DNA from: JAOUEA01 sp963734685
GTDB taxonomy: Bacteria; Actinomycetota; UBA4738; HRBIN12
Length of the DNA: 64,000 nt
NCBI GenBank assembly: GCA_963734685.1
Contig: CAVTIC010000007.1
Location: 1 to 64,000 of the forward strand
Direction of reading: 5' to 3'
Below the pieces are notes generated by a model. It did no database searches and was not told the DNA's origin. It saw nothing but the letters and a program-made list of their open reading frames with translations. The translations under genes were made by a program, and so were the position numbers. Below are positions 8,342-17,417 of this stretch, piece after piece (the stretch's first letter is position 1; each line of letters opens with the position of its first letter).

Positions 8342-9211
8342 GTGCCCGCCGCTCCGTTGGTGCCGCGGCCGGTACCGCCCGAGATCCGCCGGCGCAAGTT
8401 CCTGATGTCGGTCGCGAACCACTCGATGTTGATCGCGGTCGCCGCGATGTTCACCCTGCCGTTCCTGTTCGTGATCCTCACGTCGCTGATGACGACCGAC
8501 CAGGCGCTGACCACCGAGCTGTGGCCGCGGCCGTTCCAGTGGAGCAACTACGCCGAGGTGTTCGAACGGCTGCCGGTGATCCGCTACGCGTTCAACACGA
8601 TGACGATCGCGACGCTGTCGACCGTCGGCGTGCTTGTCTCGAGCATCCCGGTCGCGTACGCCCTGGCGCGCATGCGGTGGCGCGGCCGGAACGCAGCGTT
8701 CGTCGTCATCCTCGCGACGATCATGCTGCCCTACCAGGTCACGATCGTGCCTCTCTACGTCGTGTTCGCGCGCTATGGGTGGATCCCCTCGTTCAAGCCG
8801 CTGATCGTGCCGCTGTTCTTCGGCGACGCGTTCTCGATCTTCCTGATGCGGCAGTTCTTCATGACGATCCCCGAGGAGTTGTCCGACGCGGCGCGGGTCG
8901 ACGGCGGGAGCGAGTGGCAGATCATGACGCGCGTGGTCGTGCCGCTCGCGAAGCCGGCGATCGCGGCGGTGGCGCTGTTCCAGTTCCTCTACTCGTGGAA
9001 CGACTTCTTCGCACCCCTGCTGTTCCTGAGCGACAACCCGAACCTGTGGACGCTCGCGATCGGGTTGAACGAGTTCCGAGGGCTCCACCAGGTCGAGTAC
9101 AACCTGATGCTGGCAGCCTCGGTGTTGTTCATGCTCCCCGTGATCGTGTTGTTCTTCCTGGCTCAGCGGGTGTTCATCGAGGGCGTCACGCTGACCGGCG
9201 TCAAGGGCTAG
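8342..9211 (+). CDS. ABC sugar importer permease (MalG/UgpE type)
   Basis: About 289 aa, six membrane segments; the EAA motif region DAARVDGGSEWQIMTRVVVPL and the FLYSWNDFFAPLLF segment are typical of the MalG-like inner-membrane permease. The canonical GTG at 8342 has a weak GAGGG 9 nt upstream. An alternative is an in-frame ATA at 8300 overlapping the previous stop (ATAG), which has a much stronger GGAGGGGG upstream (8286-8293); this would add 14 residues rich in Pro/Thr. Either way it is translationally linked to the first permease. Confidence 0.9.
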   Translation: MPAAPLVPRPVPPEIRRRKFLMSVANHSMLIAVAAMFTLPFLFVILTSLMTTDQALTTELWPRPFQWSNYAEVFERLPVIRYAFNTMTIATLSTVGVLVSSIPVAYALARMRWRGRNAAFVVILATIMLPYQVTIVPLYVVFARYGWIPSFKPLIVPLFFGDAFSIFLMRQFFMTIPEELSDAARVDGGSEWQIMTRVVVPLAKPAIAAVALFQFLYSWNDFFAPLLFLSDNPNLWTLAIGLNEFRGLHQVEYNLMLAASVLFMLPVIVLFFLAQRVFIEGVTLTGVKG

Positions 9212-9243
9212 TCGGGTTCGGCGCGTCGAACGGAGGTCGCGGA

Positions 9244-10173
9244 GTGCGTGTGGCGTTGTTCGGATGCGGGTGGGTGCAGGACTTCCACGCCCGCGGCGTG
9301 CTGGCGCACGGGGACGAGCTGGTCGCCGTCGCGAACCATCGGGAGGAGAGCGCCGTCGTCTTCGCCGAGCGGCACGGCGTGCCACGCGTGACCACCGACT
9401 GGCAGGCGCTCGCAGCCGATCCTGAGGTCGACGCCGCCATCGTGGCCACACCGAACTTCCTGCACGCGCCCCAGTCGATCGCGCTGCTGGAGGCGGGTAC
9501 GCACGTGATGGTCGAGAAGCCGATGGCGGTGTCGGTCGCCGAATGCGACGCGATGATCGAGGCGGCGCGTTCCTCGGCGGTGTCGCTGATGGTGGCGCAT
9601 TGCTGGCGGTTCCGAGACGAGGTGATCGCGCTCCGCGATCGCATCGTGGCAGGCGATCTCGGCGAGGTCGTGAAGACCAGGGGCTACGGCGTGCATGCGA
9701 ACTGGGGACCGAGCGGGTGGTTCACCGACCCAGATCTCTCGGGGGGCGGGGCCCTGGTCGACATGGGGGTGCACGCGATCGACACTGCGCGGTTCCTGCT
9801 CGGCGACCCGTCGCCCGGCCGCGTGTGCGCGACGATCGGCACCCGGTACGGCGCGTACGAGGTCGACGACGACGCGATCCTGCTGATCACGTGGTCACAA
9901 GGCACGAACTCGATCATCGAGAGCGGTTGGTGGCATCTGCACAAGGAAGGCATGGAAGCCGACACCGAGGTCTACGGCACGAAGGGCTACGCGCGCATCT
10001 TCCCGAGGCAGGAGCCGAGCGAGGACTACGAGCACTGCACGCAGCCGATGTACACGGCGCAAGTGGCGGAGTTCCTCGATGCGATCGCCGAGGGCCGGCA
10101 ACCGCGGCCGAGCGGCGATGACGGGCGAGCGGTGATCCGGGTGGTCGAGGACGCGATCGAGTCGGCCACCTGA
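9244..10173 (+). CDS. Gfo/Idh/MocA-family NAD(P)-dependent oxidoreductase
   Basis: 309 aa from a GTG start behind GGAGGTCGCGGA. The N-terminal ALFGCGWVQDFHA is a Rossmann dinucleotide-binding start, HVMVEKPMAV carries the family EKP motif with the conserved Lys, and GGALVDMGVHAIDTARFLLG contains the catalytic-site His/Asp pattern of the C-terminal domain. These enzymes oxidise or reduce sugars, sugar acids or inositols. It is the last gene of the importer operon and probably performs the first redox step on the imported compound; the precise substrate is unknown. Confidence 0.88.
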   Translation: MRVALFGCGWVQDFHARGVLAHGDELVAVANHREESAVVFAERHGVPRVTTDWQALAADPEVDAAIVATPNFLHAPQSIALLEAGTHVMVEKPMAVSVAECDAMIEAARSSAVSLMVAHCWRFRDEVIALRDRIVAGDLGEVVKTRGYGVHANWGPSGWFTDPDLSGGGALVDMGVHAIDTARFLLGDPSPGRVCATIGTRYGAYEVDDDAILLITWSQGTNSIIESGWWHLHKEGMEADTEVYGTKGYARIFPRQEPSEDYEHCTQPMYTAQVAEFLDAIAEGRQPRPSGDDGRAVIRVVEDAIESAT

Positions 10174-10224
10174 AGTCGAACGGCCCTCGCTCGCAGCGGG
10201 TTCGCGCGTTTTCCACACCGGGTC

Positions 10225-10230
10225 TAGACT
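10225..10230 (+). promoter_or_regulatory. Candidate -10 box for the cox operon
   Basis: TAGACT inside the small palindrome GTCTAGAC, in the gap between the sugar island and coxS. The spacing to the GTG at 10287 implies a leader of about 50 nt carrying a GGGAAGGGGGAG ribosome-binding site. No clear -35 box, so support is modest. Confidence 0.35.
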
Positions 10231-10286
10231 TCGGCCCTACCGAGTTCCGTCCACGCGTGCACCGCCGCGGGAAGGGGGAGCCGTCC

Positions 10287-10766
10287 GTGACGAACGTGTC
10301 CGTGACCGTGAACGGGCAGTCGAGCGAGGCCGACGTCGAGGCTCGCACGCTGCTCGTGTACTTCCTGAGAGAGACGCTCGGGCTCACCGGGACCAACGTG
10401 GGGTGCGACACCTCGACGTGCGGGTCCTGCACCGTGCTCGTCGACGGCGAGTCGGTGAAGTCGTGCACGATGCTCGCCGCCCAGGCCGACGGCCGGGAGG
10501 TGACGACGATCGAGGCCATGGCCGGCGCCGACGGCACGCTGCACCCGATCCAGGACGCCTTCCATCGCAACCACGGTCTGCAGTGCGGCTACTGCACGCC
10601 GGGCATGGTGATGGCGGCCGCGAGCTACCTGCAGGAGAACCCGACCCCGACCGAGGGAGAGGTCCGTGAGGCGCTCGAGGGCAACCTCTGCCGGTGCACG
10701 GGCTACCAGAACATCGTGAAGTCGATCCTCGACGCCGCCGGCTCCATGAGCGGCGCCAAGGTCTGA
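10287..10766 (+). CDS. coxS: CO-dehydrogenase/xanthine-oxidase type [2Fe-2S] small subunit
   Basis: 159 aa, the usual CoxS length. The plant-type [2Fe-2S] site is CDTSTCGSCTV with a further Cys at SCTM (N-terminal half); the second, helical [2Fe-2S] site is CGYCTPGM plus CRCTGYQ. It relays electrons from the molybdenum centre to FAD. GTG 10287 is chosen because GGGAAGGGGGAG lies upstream and the VTVNG start then fits the family; ATG-like 10257 would add a basic tail of no known role. First gene of coxS-coxL-coxM, in the S-L-M order rather than the M-S-L order of form I CO dehydrogenase operons. Confidence 0.92.
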   Translation: MTNVSVTVNGQSSEADVEARTLLVYFLRETLGLTGTNVGCDTSTCGSCTVLVDGESVKSCTMLAAQADGREVTTIEAMAGADGTLHPIQDAFHRNHGLQCGYCTPGMVMAAASYLQENPTPTEGEVREALEGNLCRCTGYQNIVKSILDAAGSMSGAKV

Positions 10767-10779
10767 GGGGGAAGCCGAG

Positions 10780-13155
10780 ATGGTCGCAACCGAGAGCTTC
10801 GTCGGCCGCCCGGTCCTCCGAAAGGAAGACGCGAAGCTGCTGACTGGGCAGGCAACCTACATCGACAACCAGTCGATGGCGGGCATGGTGTGGGCGGCGC
10901 TCGTGCGCCCGCCCCACGTGCACGCCACGATCGACTCGATCGACACGTCGGGCGCCGTATCGATGCCGGGGGTGATCGGCGTCTACACCGCCGCCGATCT
11001 CGAGGACGCGTTCCCCGCGGGCCTGCCGATGGTCTGGCCGATCACGGAGGAGATCAAGATCCCCACGCATTGGCCGCTCACGAAGGACAAGATCCGGTTC
11101 GCGGGCGATGCCGTCGCGGTCGTCGTCGCGGAGTCGCGTGAGCAAGCCGAGGACGCCGCCGAGGTCGTGATGGTGAGCGCCTCGGACCTGCCGGCCGTGA
11201 TCGACCTCGAGGAAGCCTCCAGGGACGAAGTCGTGCTCCACGAGGACCTCGGCACGAACGTCGTGGCGCATTGGGTGCACGGTGGTGGCGGGGACCAGTC
11301 GGTCTTCGACTCGGCCCCGGTGATCTTGCAGGAGCGGTACACGCAGCCCCGACTCATCCCCAATGCGATCGAGCCACGCGGGTGCCTCGCCTACGGTATC
11401 CCCGCGGCGGGCGAGTTCACGCTCGTGTCGGCGACCCAGATCCCGCACATCGCTCGCGTGGGTCTCTCGATCGCGACCGGGATCCCCCAGTCGAAGCTGC
11501 GCATCATCGCGCCCGACGTCGGCGGCGGGTTCGGCTCGAAGCTCAACGTGTACGCCGAGGAAGCCCTCGCCCTTGCGCTCGCCCGGAAGATAGGCCGTCC
11601 GGTGAAGTGGATCGAGACGCGCCAGGAGAACTACCTGGCCACGATCCACGGGCGCGGGGTGCTGCACGACTGCACGCTCGCCGGCACCGACGACGGTGAC
11701 ATCCTCGGCATGAAGTTCGTGGAGCTCGCCGACATGGGTGCCTACTTCCAGCTGCTGACGCCCGGCATCCCCGAGCTCGGCGGCTGGGTGTACATGGGGC
11801 CGTACGACACGAAGGCGTACTGGTACGAGTTCAAGGGTGTCATGACGAACGCGACGCCGACCGACGCCTATCGCGGCGCCGGACGTCCCGAGGCGACGTT
11901 CGTGATCGAGCGGCTCGTCGACGCATACGCGCGGCGGATCGGCATGGACCCGGCCGAAGTTCGGCGAAAGAACTTCCTGCCGCCGTCGGCGGAAGCCATC
12001 CCGTCGATCATGGGCCTGCAGATCGACTCGGCGAACTACGAGCCGACGTTCGATCGCGCGCTCGAGCTCGCCGAGTACGACCAGATGCGGAAGGAGCAGG
12101 CGGCCCGACGCGATCGGCGCGACGTGAAGCAGCTCGGGATCGGCCTGTCGAGCTACATCGAGATGTGCGGGCTGGCGCCGTCGGAGATCCTCGGCGCGTT
12201 GCGCTACGTGGCCGGTGGCTGGGACGCGGCCGAGATCGAGTGCCGTCCCGACGGCAAGATCGTGGTGCGCACCGGCACGTCGCCGCACGGCCAGGGCCAT
12301 GACACGTCGTGGTCACAGATCGTGGCCGACGGCCTGGGGGTCACGCCCGACGACGTCGAGGTGTTGCACGGCGATACCGCCGTCTCTCGCCTCGGCATGG
12401 ACACCTACGGCTCGCGGTCGGCGAGCGTCGGAGCCGAGGCCGTCGCCCGCGCGCTCGCCAAGGTGCGCGAGAAGGCACGGACGATCGCGGCGCACGAGCT
12501 CGAGGTCGCCGAGGACGACATGGAATGGGTCGACGGAGCGTTCCGGGTGACCGGCGCCCCTGACAAGGCGCGGACGATCCCCGAACTGGCGGCGTCCGCA
12601 TGGCACGCCCACTCGCTGCCCAAGGGCATGGAACCCATGCTCGAGGGCACCGCGGTGTTCGATCCGCCGAACTTCACGTGGCCCGGTGGCACGCACGTGT
12701 GCATCGTCGAGGTCGACATCGAGACCGGGAAGACCGACATCGTGAAGTACGTGGCGGTCGACGACTGTGGAAACGTGATCAACCCCATGATCGTCGACGG
12801 GCAGATCCACGGCGGTGTCGCCCAAGGCATCGCGGAGGCCTTGTACGAGGAGGCGATCTACGACGAGTCCGGCAACCTCATGACGTCCTCGATGACGCAG
12901 TACCTGGTCCCGACGGCGGTCGAGATCCCGTCGCCGATCCTCGATCGCACGGTGACCCCGTCGACGACGAACTCGCTCGGCGTCAAGGGCATCGGGGAAG
13001 CGGGCACGATCGCGTCGCCACCGGCGGTCGTGAACGCCGTGATCGACGCGGTCTCCCATCTCGGCGTGACCGACATCCAGAAGCCGGCCTCACCGGAACG
13101 GGTGTGGCGAGCGATCCAGGACGCCAGAGGTTCGAACGAGGGAGGTGCAGCATGA
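10780..13155 (+). CDS. coxL: Form II CO-dehydrogenase-like molybdenum hydroxylase large subunit
   Basis: 791 aa. It carries FVGRPVLRKEDAKLLTGQ at the start, the molybdopterin-binding DVGGGFGSK (about 246-254), the active-site loop AYRGAGRPEA (about 365-374) and the catalytic-Glu motif GVKGIGEAGTI near the C-terminus. The loop AYRGAGR is the form II signature; true aerobic CO oxidisers (form I) have AYxCSFR with a Cu-binding Cys, which is missing here. CO oxidation is therefore doubtful; other aldehyde or N-heterocycle substrates are possible. ATG 10780 has GGGGGAAG upstream; the stop overlaps coxM. Confidence 0.9.
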   Translation: MVATESFVGRPVLRKEDAKLLTGQATYIDNQSMAGMVWAALVRPPHVHATIDSIDTSGAVSMPGVIGVYTAADLEDAFPAGLPMVWPITEEIKIPTHWPLTKDKIRFAGDAVAVVVAESREQAEDAAEVVMVSASDLPAVIDLEEASRDEVVLHEDLGTNVVAHWVHGGGGDQSVFDSAPVILQERYTQPRLIPNAIEPRGCLAYGIPAAGEFTLVSATQIPHIARVGLSIATGIPQSKLRIIAPDVGGGFGSKLNVYAEEALALALARKIGRPVKWIETRQENYLATIHGRGVLHDCTLAGTDDGDILGMKFVELADMGAYFQLLTPGIPELGGWVYMGPYDTKAYWYEFKGVMTNATPTDAYRGAGRPEATFVIERLVDAYARRIGMDPAEVRRKNFLPPSAEAIPSIMGLQIDSANYEPTFDRALELAEYDQMRKEQAARRDRRDVKQLGIGLSSYIEMCGLAPSEILGALRYVAGGWDAAEIECRPDGKIVVRTGTSPHGQGHDTSWSQIVADGLGVTPDDVEVLHGDTAVSRLGMDTYGSRSASVGAEAVARALAKVREKARTIAAHELEVAEDDMEWVDGAFRVTGAPDKARTIPELAASAWHAHSLPKGMEPMLEGTAVFDPPNFTWPGGTHVCIVEVDIETGKTDIVKYVAVDDCGNVINPMIVDGQIHGGVAQGIAEALYEEAIYDESGNLMTSSMTQYLVPTAVEIPSPILDRTVTPSTTNSLGVKGIGEAGTIASPPAVVNAVIDAVSHLGVTDIQKPASPERVWRAIQDARGSNEGGAA

Positions 13156-13973
13156 TCCCCGCTCCCTTCGAGTACGCGCGGGCCGAGTCCGTCGATCACG
13201 CGATCGAGCTGCTGGGCGGCGCCGAGGACGCGAAGATCCTGGCCGGCGGGCACTCGCTGCTTCCGTTGATGAAGACGCGGCTCGCACAGCCCTCGCTCCT
13301 GGTCGACATCTCGCGTATAGCCGACCTCTCGTACATCCGCGAGGACGACGACGTGATCGCGATCGGTGCGCTCACCCGCCACCACGACGTGGCGAACAGC
13401 GAGCTGCTGCAGCAGGCGGCCCCGATCGTGGCCGACACCGCCCAGCAGATCGGCGACCCGCAGGTCCGACACGTGGGAACGATCGGCGGCTCGATCTCGC
13501 ACGCCGACCCGGCGGGCGACATGGGCACCGTGATGCTCGCGCTCGGCGCCCGGTTCGTGATCCGCGGCGCCGGCGGCGCCTCGCGCACCGTCGCGGCCGG
13601 CGACTTCTTCAAGGGGCTCTTCCATGCCGATCTGGCGTCGAACGAGGTGCTGGCCGAAGTCCGCGTGCCGAAGACGAGCGGCGGCTGGAGCTACCTGAAG
13701 TTCAACCGTCGCGCGATCGACTGGGCGATGGTCGGCGTGGCGGCCGTGCAGCAGAACGGTTCGGCCTCCGTAGCCCTCACGAACATGGGGGAGACGCCCG
13801 TGCGCGCCTCAGGCGTCGAGGAGGCGCTCGCCGGCGGAGCCGATCCGGCGACGGCGTCGGTCCGAGCCGACGAGGGCACCGCGCCACCGTCGGACGCGTT
13901 CGGCAGCGCGGAGTACCGCAAGGAGGTCTCGAAGGTGCTCGTGCGCCGTGCCCTCGAGGAGGCGCTGGCATAA
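13152..13973 (+). CDS. coxM: CO-dehydrogenase-type FAD-binding medium subunit
   Basis: 273 aa, typical of CoxM. Two FAD motifs are visible: AGGHSLLPLMKTRL near the N-terminus and HVGTIGGSISHADPAGD around 111-127. The ATG overlaps the coxL stop (ATGA) after a GGAGGTG Shine-Dalgarno. It takes electrons from the two iron-sulfur centres of CoxS and hands them to an external acceptor. Nothing looks degraded; the C-terminal CoxM domain ends with YRKEVSKVLVRRALEEAL as usual. Confidence 0.92.
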   Translation: MIPAPFEYARAESVDHAIELLGGAEDAKILAGGHSLLPLMKTRLAQPSLLVDISRIADLSYIREDDDVIAIGALTRHHDVANSELLQQAAPIVADTAQQIGDPQVRHVGTIGGSISHADPAGDMGTVMLALGARFVIRGAGGASRTVAAGDFFKGLFHADLASNEVLAEVRVPKTSGGWSYLKFNRRAIDWAMVGVAAVQQNGSASVALTNMGETPVRASGVEEALAGGADPATASVRADEGTAPPSDAFGSAEYRKEVSKVLVRRALEEALA

Positions 13974-14153
13974 CGCGTGGTCGTCGGGGGCATCGGAAGG
14001 TGCCCCTCGATCGGATCTCCTGGTGACGCGCAAGAGAGGTGATCCCCTTCGTGACGTCAGCCCTGCCCGTCGGCACTCGAGGGAGCGCAACCTACCGAGC
14101 GGGATTATGCTGATTCCGACGGTGTCGACCTTGTATAGAGAGAAGGGCTCTCG

Positions 14154-14483
14154 ATGACCTACACGATCTGCGAGCCGTGCATCGATGTGAAGGACAGAGC
14201 ATGCGTCGATGAGTGTCCGGTCGACTGCATCTACGAGGGGCCCCGGATGCTGTACATCCAGCCGGACGAGTGCGTGGACTGTGCGGCGTGTGAGCCGGTC
14301 TGTCCGGTCACCGCGATCTTCTACGAGGACGACGTTCCGGCGGAGTGGAAGCAGTTCACACCGATCAACGCCGAGTGGTTCGACGATTCGGTGACCGGAC
14401 TCGGGTCTCCGGGCGGTGCGGCGCAGACCGGCCCGGCCGCGGTCGATCATCCGGTCGTCGCCGCCTGGGCTGAGGTGGGATGA
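14154..14483 (+). CDS. fdxA: Seven-iron ferredoxin
   Basis: 109 aa FdxA-type ferredoxin. The Cys pattern CEPCIDVKDRACVDECPVDC for the [3Fe-4S] cluster and CVDCAACEPVCPVTAI for the [4Fe-4S] cluster are complete. Start ATG 14154 follows AGAAGGG at a good distance, and TATGCT (14106) or TATAGA (14133) may serve as -10 boxes in the 180-bp gap behind coxM, which shows no gene. The last four bases overlap moaA. It may accept electrons from the cox enzyme or feed radical-SAM chemistry in MoaA; neither is shown. Confidence 0.93.
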   Translation: MTYTICEPCIDVKDRACVDECPVDCIYEGPRMLYIQPDECVDCAACEPVCPVTAIFYEDDVPAEWKQFTPINAEWFDDSVTGLGSPGGAAQTGPAAVDHPVVAAWAEVG

Positions 14484-15523
14484 CCGTCGGACCTGCTCCC
14501 GACGACCGAGACCGGCGAGGGGTCTTGGACGCACTCGGACGACCGCTTCAGGATCTTCGGATCTCGGTCACCGATCGCTGCAACTTCCGCTGCGTCTACT
14601 GCATGCCGAAGGAGGTCTTCGGCCGGGAGTTCCAGTTCCTGGAACGCCGCGAGCTCCTGACGTTCGAGGAGATCGCGAGGGTCGTCCAGGTCTGTGTCGG
14701 ACTCGGGATCCGGAAGGTCCGCCTGACCGGTGGAGAGCCCCTCGTTCGTCGGAACATCGAGCACCTCGTCGACCTCCTGTCCGGTATCGGGGCACTCGAC
14801 GACCTGACCATGACGACGAACGGCGCGCTGCTTGCGAGCAAGGCTGCCGCCCTCCAGGAGGCCGGCCTCCAGCGGATCACCGTGAGTCTGGACTCGCTCG
14901 ACGACGAGGTCTTCATGGCGATGAACGACGTCGCGTTCCCGGTGTCGCGTGTGCTCGAGGGGATCGAGGCCGCCGCATCGGCCGGGTTGCATCCGGTGAA
15001 GGTGAACATGGTGGTCAAGCGCGGCGTGAATGACGACAGCATCCTGGACATGGCCGAGCATTTCCGGGGAACGGGCCACGTGCTTCGCTTCATCGAGTAC
15101 ATGGATGTCGGCACGACCAACGGATGGAGGCTGGATGACGTCGTCTCCGCTGCCGAGATCGTCGAGACGATCGGTCATCGGTGGCCCCTCGAACCGGTCG
15201 ATCCGAACTACCGCGGCGAGGTAGCGACGCGGTATCGCTACCGAGACGGAGGGGGGGAGATCGGGCTGATCGCTTCGGTGAGCCAGCCGTTCTGCGGCGA
15301 CTGCACCAGGCTCCGACTCTCTGCCGAGGGGATGCTCTACACGTGTCTGTTCGCTTCGACCGGGCACGACCTCAAGAGTCTCCTTCGGTCCGACGCGAGC
15401 GATCGAGACCTCGCCGACCACGTCGCGGGGATGTGGTCGCTTCGGGTAGACCGGTACTCGGAGCGTCGTACGGAGCAGACATCGCCCCTCCCGAAGGTCG
15501 AGATGTCCCACATCGGGGGTTGA
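14480..15523 (+). CDS. moaA: GTP 3',8-cyclase, molybdenum cofactor biosynthesis
   Basis: 347 aa radical-SAM enzyme. The first [4Fe-4S] motif is TDRCNFRCVYCMP, the SAM site TGGEPLVRRN, and the second cluster is PFCGDCTRLRLS with a third Cys in LYTCLF; the C-terminus ends in MSHIGG, the double-Gly tail needed for the activation of catalysis in MoaA. It converts GTP to 3',8-cyclo-7,8-dihydro-GTP, the first step of molybdopterin synthesis. Position directly between the molybdenum hydroxylase genes and coxD/E-like genes makes dedicated cofactor supply likely. Overlaps the ferredoxin stop (ATGA). Confidence 0.95.
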   Translation: MTVGPAPDDRDRRGVLDALGRPLQDLRISVTDRCNFRCVYCMPKEVFGREFQFLERRELLTFEEIARVVQVCVGLGIRKVRLTGGEPLVRRNIEHLVDLLSGIGALDDLTMTTNGALLASKAAALQEAGLQRITVSLDSLDDEVFMAMNDVAFPVSRVLEGIEAAASAGLHPVKVNMVVKRGVNDDSILDMAEHFRGTGHVLRFIEYMDVGTTNGWRLDDVVSAAEIVETIGHRWPLEPVDPNYRGEVATRYRYRDGGGEIGLIASVSQPFCGDCTRLRLSAEGMLYTCLFASTGHDLKSLLRSDASDRDLADHVAGMWSLRVDRYSERRTEQTSPLPKVEMSHIGG

Positions 15524-15603
15524 TGCCGCGTCCGACCTGACGGAGCGAGACCGTTGACCCTCCGTCTTTGACGCCTCCGGCCCCCGCCTGTTGGATGGTG
15601 GCC

Positions 15604-16494
15604 ATGCCGTACCTCCTCGCGATCGATGCTCGTCGCTACTCCGGCGACTGGTGGCGCGACCTCGCGATCCAGCTGGGCATCACGCTCATGGTCGCCCTCG
15701 TCGTCACGGTGCTGTTGCGAGTCTGGGTGCGCCGCTGCGATCGACGTGCCAAGGACGCGGCCGACGACTCGATGGAGGGTCCGCGGCGACGGCGCCTCGC
15801 GACGATCGCGGGGCTCATCTCCGCCACGCTGCAGGTGATCATCTGGGTCGTGATCGCGTTCTACCTGCTGGCGGCGTTCGGGGTGCCGCTCGGACCGCTC
15901 TTCGCCAGCGCGGGCGTGGCCGGCGTCGCGCTGGGCTTCGGCGCTCAGACGCTCGTGAAGGACACGCTCGCCGGGCTCTTCATCGCCCTCGAGGGCCAGT
16001 TCGACGTCGGCGACGTGATCGAGCTGCAGACCGAGGGCGGCCCGGTGAACGGCACGATCGAGGGGCTCACGCTGCGTATCACCTCGGTGCGCCAGTACGA
16101 CGGCACGCTCAGCATCGTCCCGAACGGCTCGATCCAGGTGACGAGCAACAAGACCCGCGGCTGGGGGCGCGCGATCGTCGACGTGCGGGTGGCCCTCGTC
16201 GAAGACCCCGATCACGTTCGCCAGGTGCTCGAGGAGCTGCTGCGTGAGCTGGCGGACGACGAGCCGATGCGCTCGTGGCTCCGCGAGCCTCCGTCGGTGC
16301 TCGGCGTGACCCAGCTCACCGATTCAGCCCAGGTGGTGCGGGTCGTCGCGCAGACCTCGCCCGGCAACCGGCTGGAGGCCGAGCGCTACCTCCGCGAGCG
16401 GGTCGCCGCGCGCATCACGGAGCGTGGCATCCAGGCGCCGCCGATGCCCGGCGTGACCGCTCCTCAGGGGAGCGAGCAGGGGATCGGCCTGTAG
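15604..16494 (+). CDS. MscS-family small-conductance mechanosensitive channel
   Basis: About 296 aa with a short N-terminus, membrane segments near 15-35 and 65-90, and the pore-lining helix region AGVAGVALGFGAQTLVKDTLAG that is the hallmark of MscS. After it come GQFDVGDVIEL and the beta domain with VPNGSIQVTSNKTRGW. It releases osmolytes on hypo-osmotic shock. Start ATG 15604 (MPYLLAID) is preferred with GGATGGTGG just upstream; ATG 15595 is also possible. It sits between moaA and moxR on the same strand but has its own gap, so it may simply be carried along. Confidence 0.85.
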   Translation: MPYLLAIDARRYSGDWWRDLAIQLGITLMVALVVTVLLRVWVRRCDRRAKDAADDSMEGPRRRRLATIAGLISATLQVIIWVVIAFYLLAAFGVPLGPLFASAGVAGVALGFGAQTLVKDTLAGLFIALEGQFDVGDVIELQTEGGPVNGTIEGLTLRITSVRQYDGTLSIVPNGSIQVTSNKTRGWGRAIVDVRVALVEDPDHVRQVLEELLRELADDEPMRSWLREPPSVLGVTQLTDSAQVVRVVAQTSPGNRLEAERYLRERVAARITERGIQAPPMPGVTAPQGSEQGIGL

Positions 16495-16525
16495 CGTCCG
16501 CGCTGCGGGGCGGGCGTTCCGCCGG

Positions 16526-16531
16526 TACGCT
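16526..16531 (+). promoter_or_regulatory. -10 box of a leaderless promoter for moxR
   Basis: TACGCT ends 7 nt before ATG 16539 and no Shine-Dalgarno intervenes, matching the leaderless pattern repeated across this window. Confidence 0.45.
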
Positions 16532-16538
16532 TGACGAC

Positions 16539-17417
16539 ATGCCCGGATTCCCGTTCGGCTCCGTCGACGAGCTGCAGACCGCGCTCGGCGAACATTCCTA
16601 TCTGGCCGACCGTGGCCTGGCGACCGCGATCTACCTCTCGCTCTCGCTCGGCAAGCCGCTGCTGCTCGAGGGCGAGGCCGGTGTCGGCAAGACCGAGGTC
16701 GCGAAGACGCTGTCGCAGTTGCTCGGCAGGCACCTGATCCGGCTGCAGTGCTACGAGGGCATCGACGCCTCGCAGGCCCTCTACGAATGGAACTACTCTC
16801 GCCAGCTGATCGCCGTTCGTGCGATGGACGCTGCCGACGCCGCGACCCACGTCGAGGATCTGTTCGCCGAGGACTTCCTGGTGGAGCGGCCGTTGCTCGC
16901 CGCGATCCGGGCCGGCGACCGGGCCGTGTTGCTCGTCGACGAGCTCGACCGCGCTGACGACGAGTTCGAGGCGTTCCTGCTCGAGATCCTGTCGGAATTC
17001 GCGGTGACGGTTCCCGAGATCGGTCGGGTCGCGGCTGAGACCCCGCCGGCCGTGGTTGTCACGTCGAACCGCACGCGTGAGCTGCATGACGCGCTGAAGC
17101 GTCGCTGCCTCTATCACTGGATCGATCATCCACAGCTGGATCGCGAGGTCGCGATCGTGCGGGCCCGCGCTCCGCACGTGAGCGAGTCGCTCGCGCGTGA
17201 CGTGGCCGAGGCCGTCGCGCGGCTGCGCGAGCTCGACCTCGCGAAGCTCCCCGGGGTCGCCGAGACGATCGACTGGGCGAACGCGCTCGCGTTCCTCGGG
17301 GCCGACGCGCTCACCGAGCCCTTGGCAGCAGACACGCTCGGTGCGGTCGTGAAGGATCACGAGGACCAGGAGCTCGTCGCCGTCCGCCTCGGCGAGGTCG
17401 TCGGCGAGGATGGTTGA
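16539..17417 (+). CDS. coxD: MoxR/CoxD-like AAA+ ATPase
   Basis: 292 aa MoxR-family AAA+ protein: Walker A GEAGVGKTEVAKTL (about 44-57), Walker B VLLVDELDRADDEFEAFLLE (about 129-148), sensor-1 VVTSNRTRELHDA and the arginine-containing RRCLYHWIDHP. Its 3' end overlaps the VWA gene by 8 bp. MoxR/VWA pairs act as metal-cofactor insertion chaperones; CoxD with CoxE matures the CO dehydrogenase active site in Oligotropha. Given the cox genes 3 kb upstream on the same strand, a role in maturing that molybdenum enzyme is likely, though the pair is separated from it by moaA and mscS. Confidence 0.85.
   Translation: MPGFPFGSVDELQTALGEHSYLADRGLATAIYLSLSLGKPLLLEGEAGVGKTEVAKTLSQLLGRHLIRLQCYEGIDASQALYEWNYSRQLIAVRAMDAADAATHVEDLFAEDFLVERPLLAAIRAGDRAVLLVDELDRADDEFEAFLLEILSEFAVTVPEIGRVAAETPPAVVVTSNRTRELHDALKRRCLYHWIDHPQLDREVAIVRARAPHVSESLARDVAEAVARLRELDLAKLPGVAETIDWANALAFLGADALTEPLAADTLGAVVKDHEDQELVAVRLGEVVGEDG

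Noticed and set aside
10257..10286. Upstream start for coxS at 10257.
   Set aside because: It adds a short basic stretch not found in CoxS, whereas GTG 10287 has a good ribosome-binding site and the expected N-terminus.
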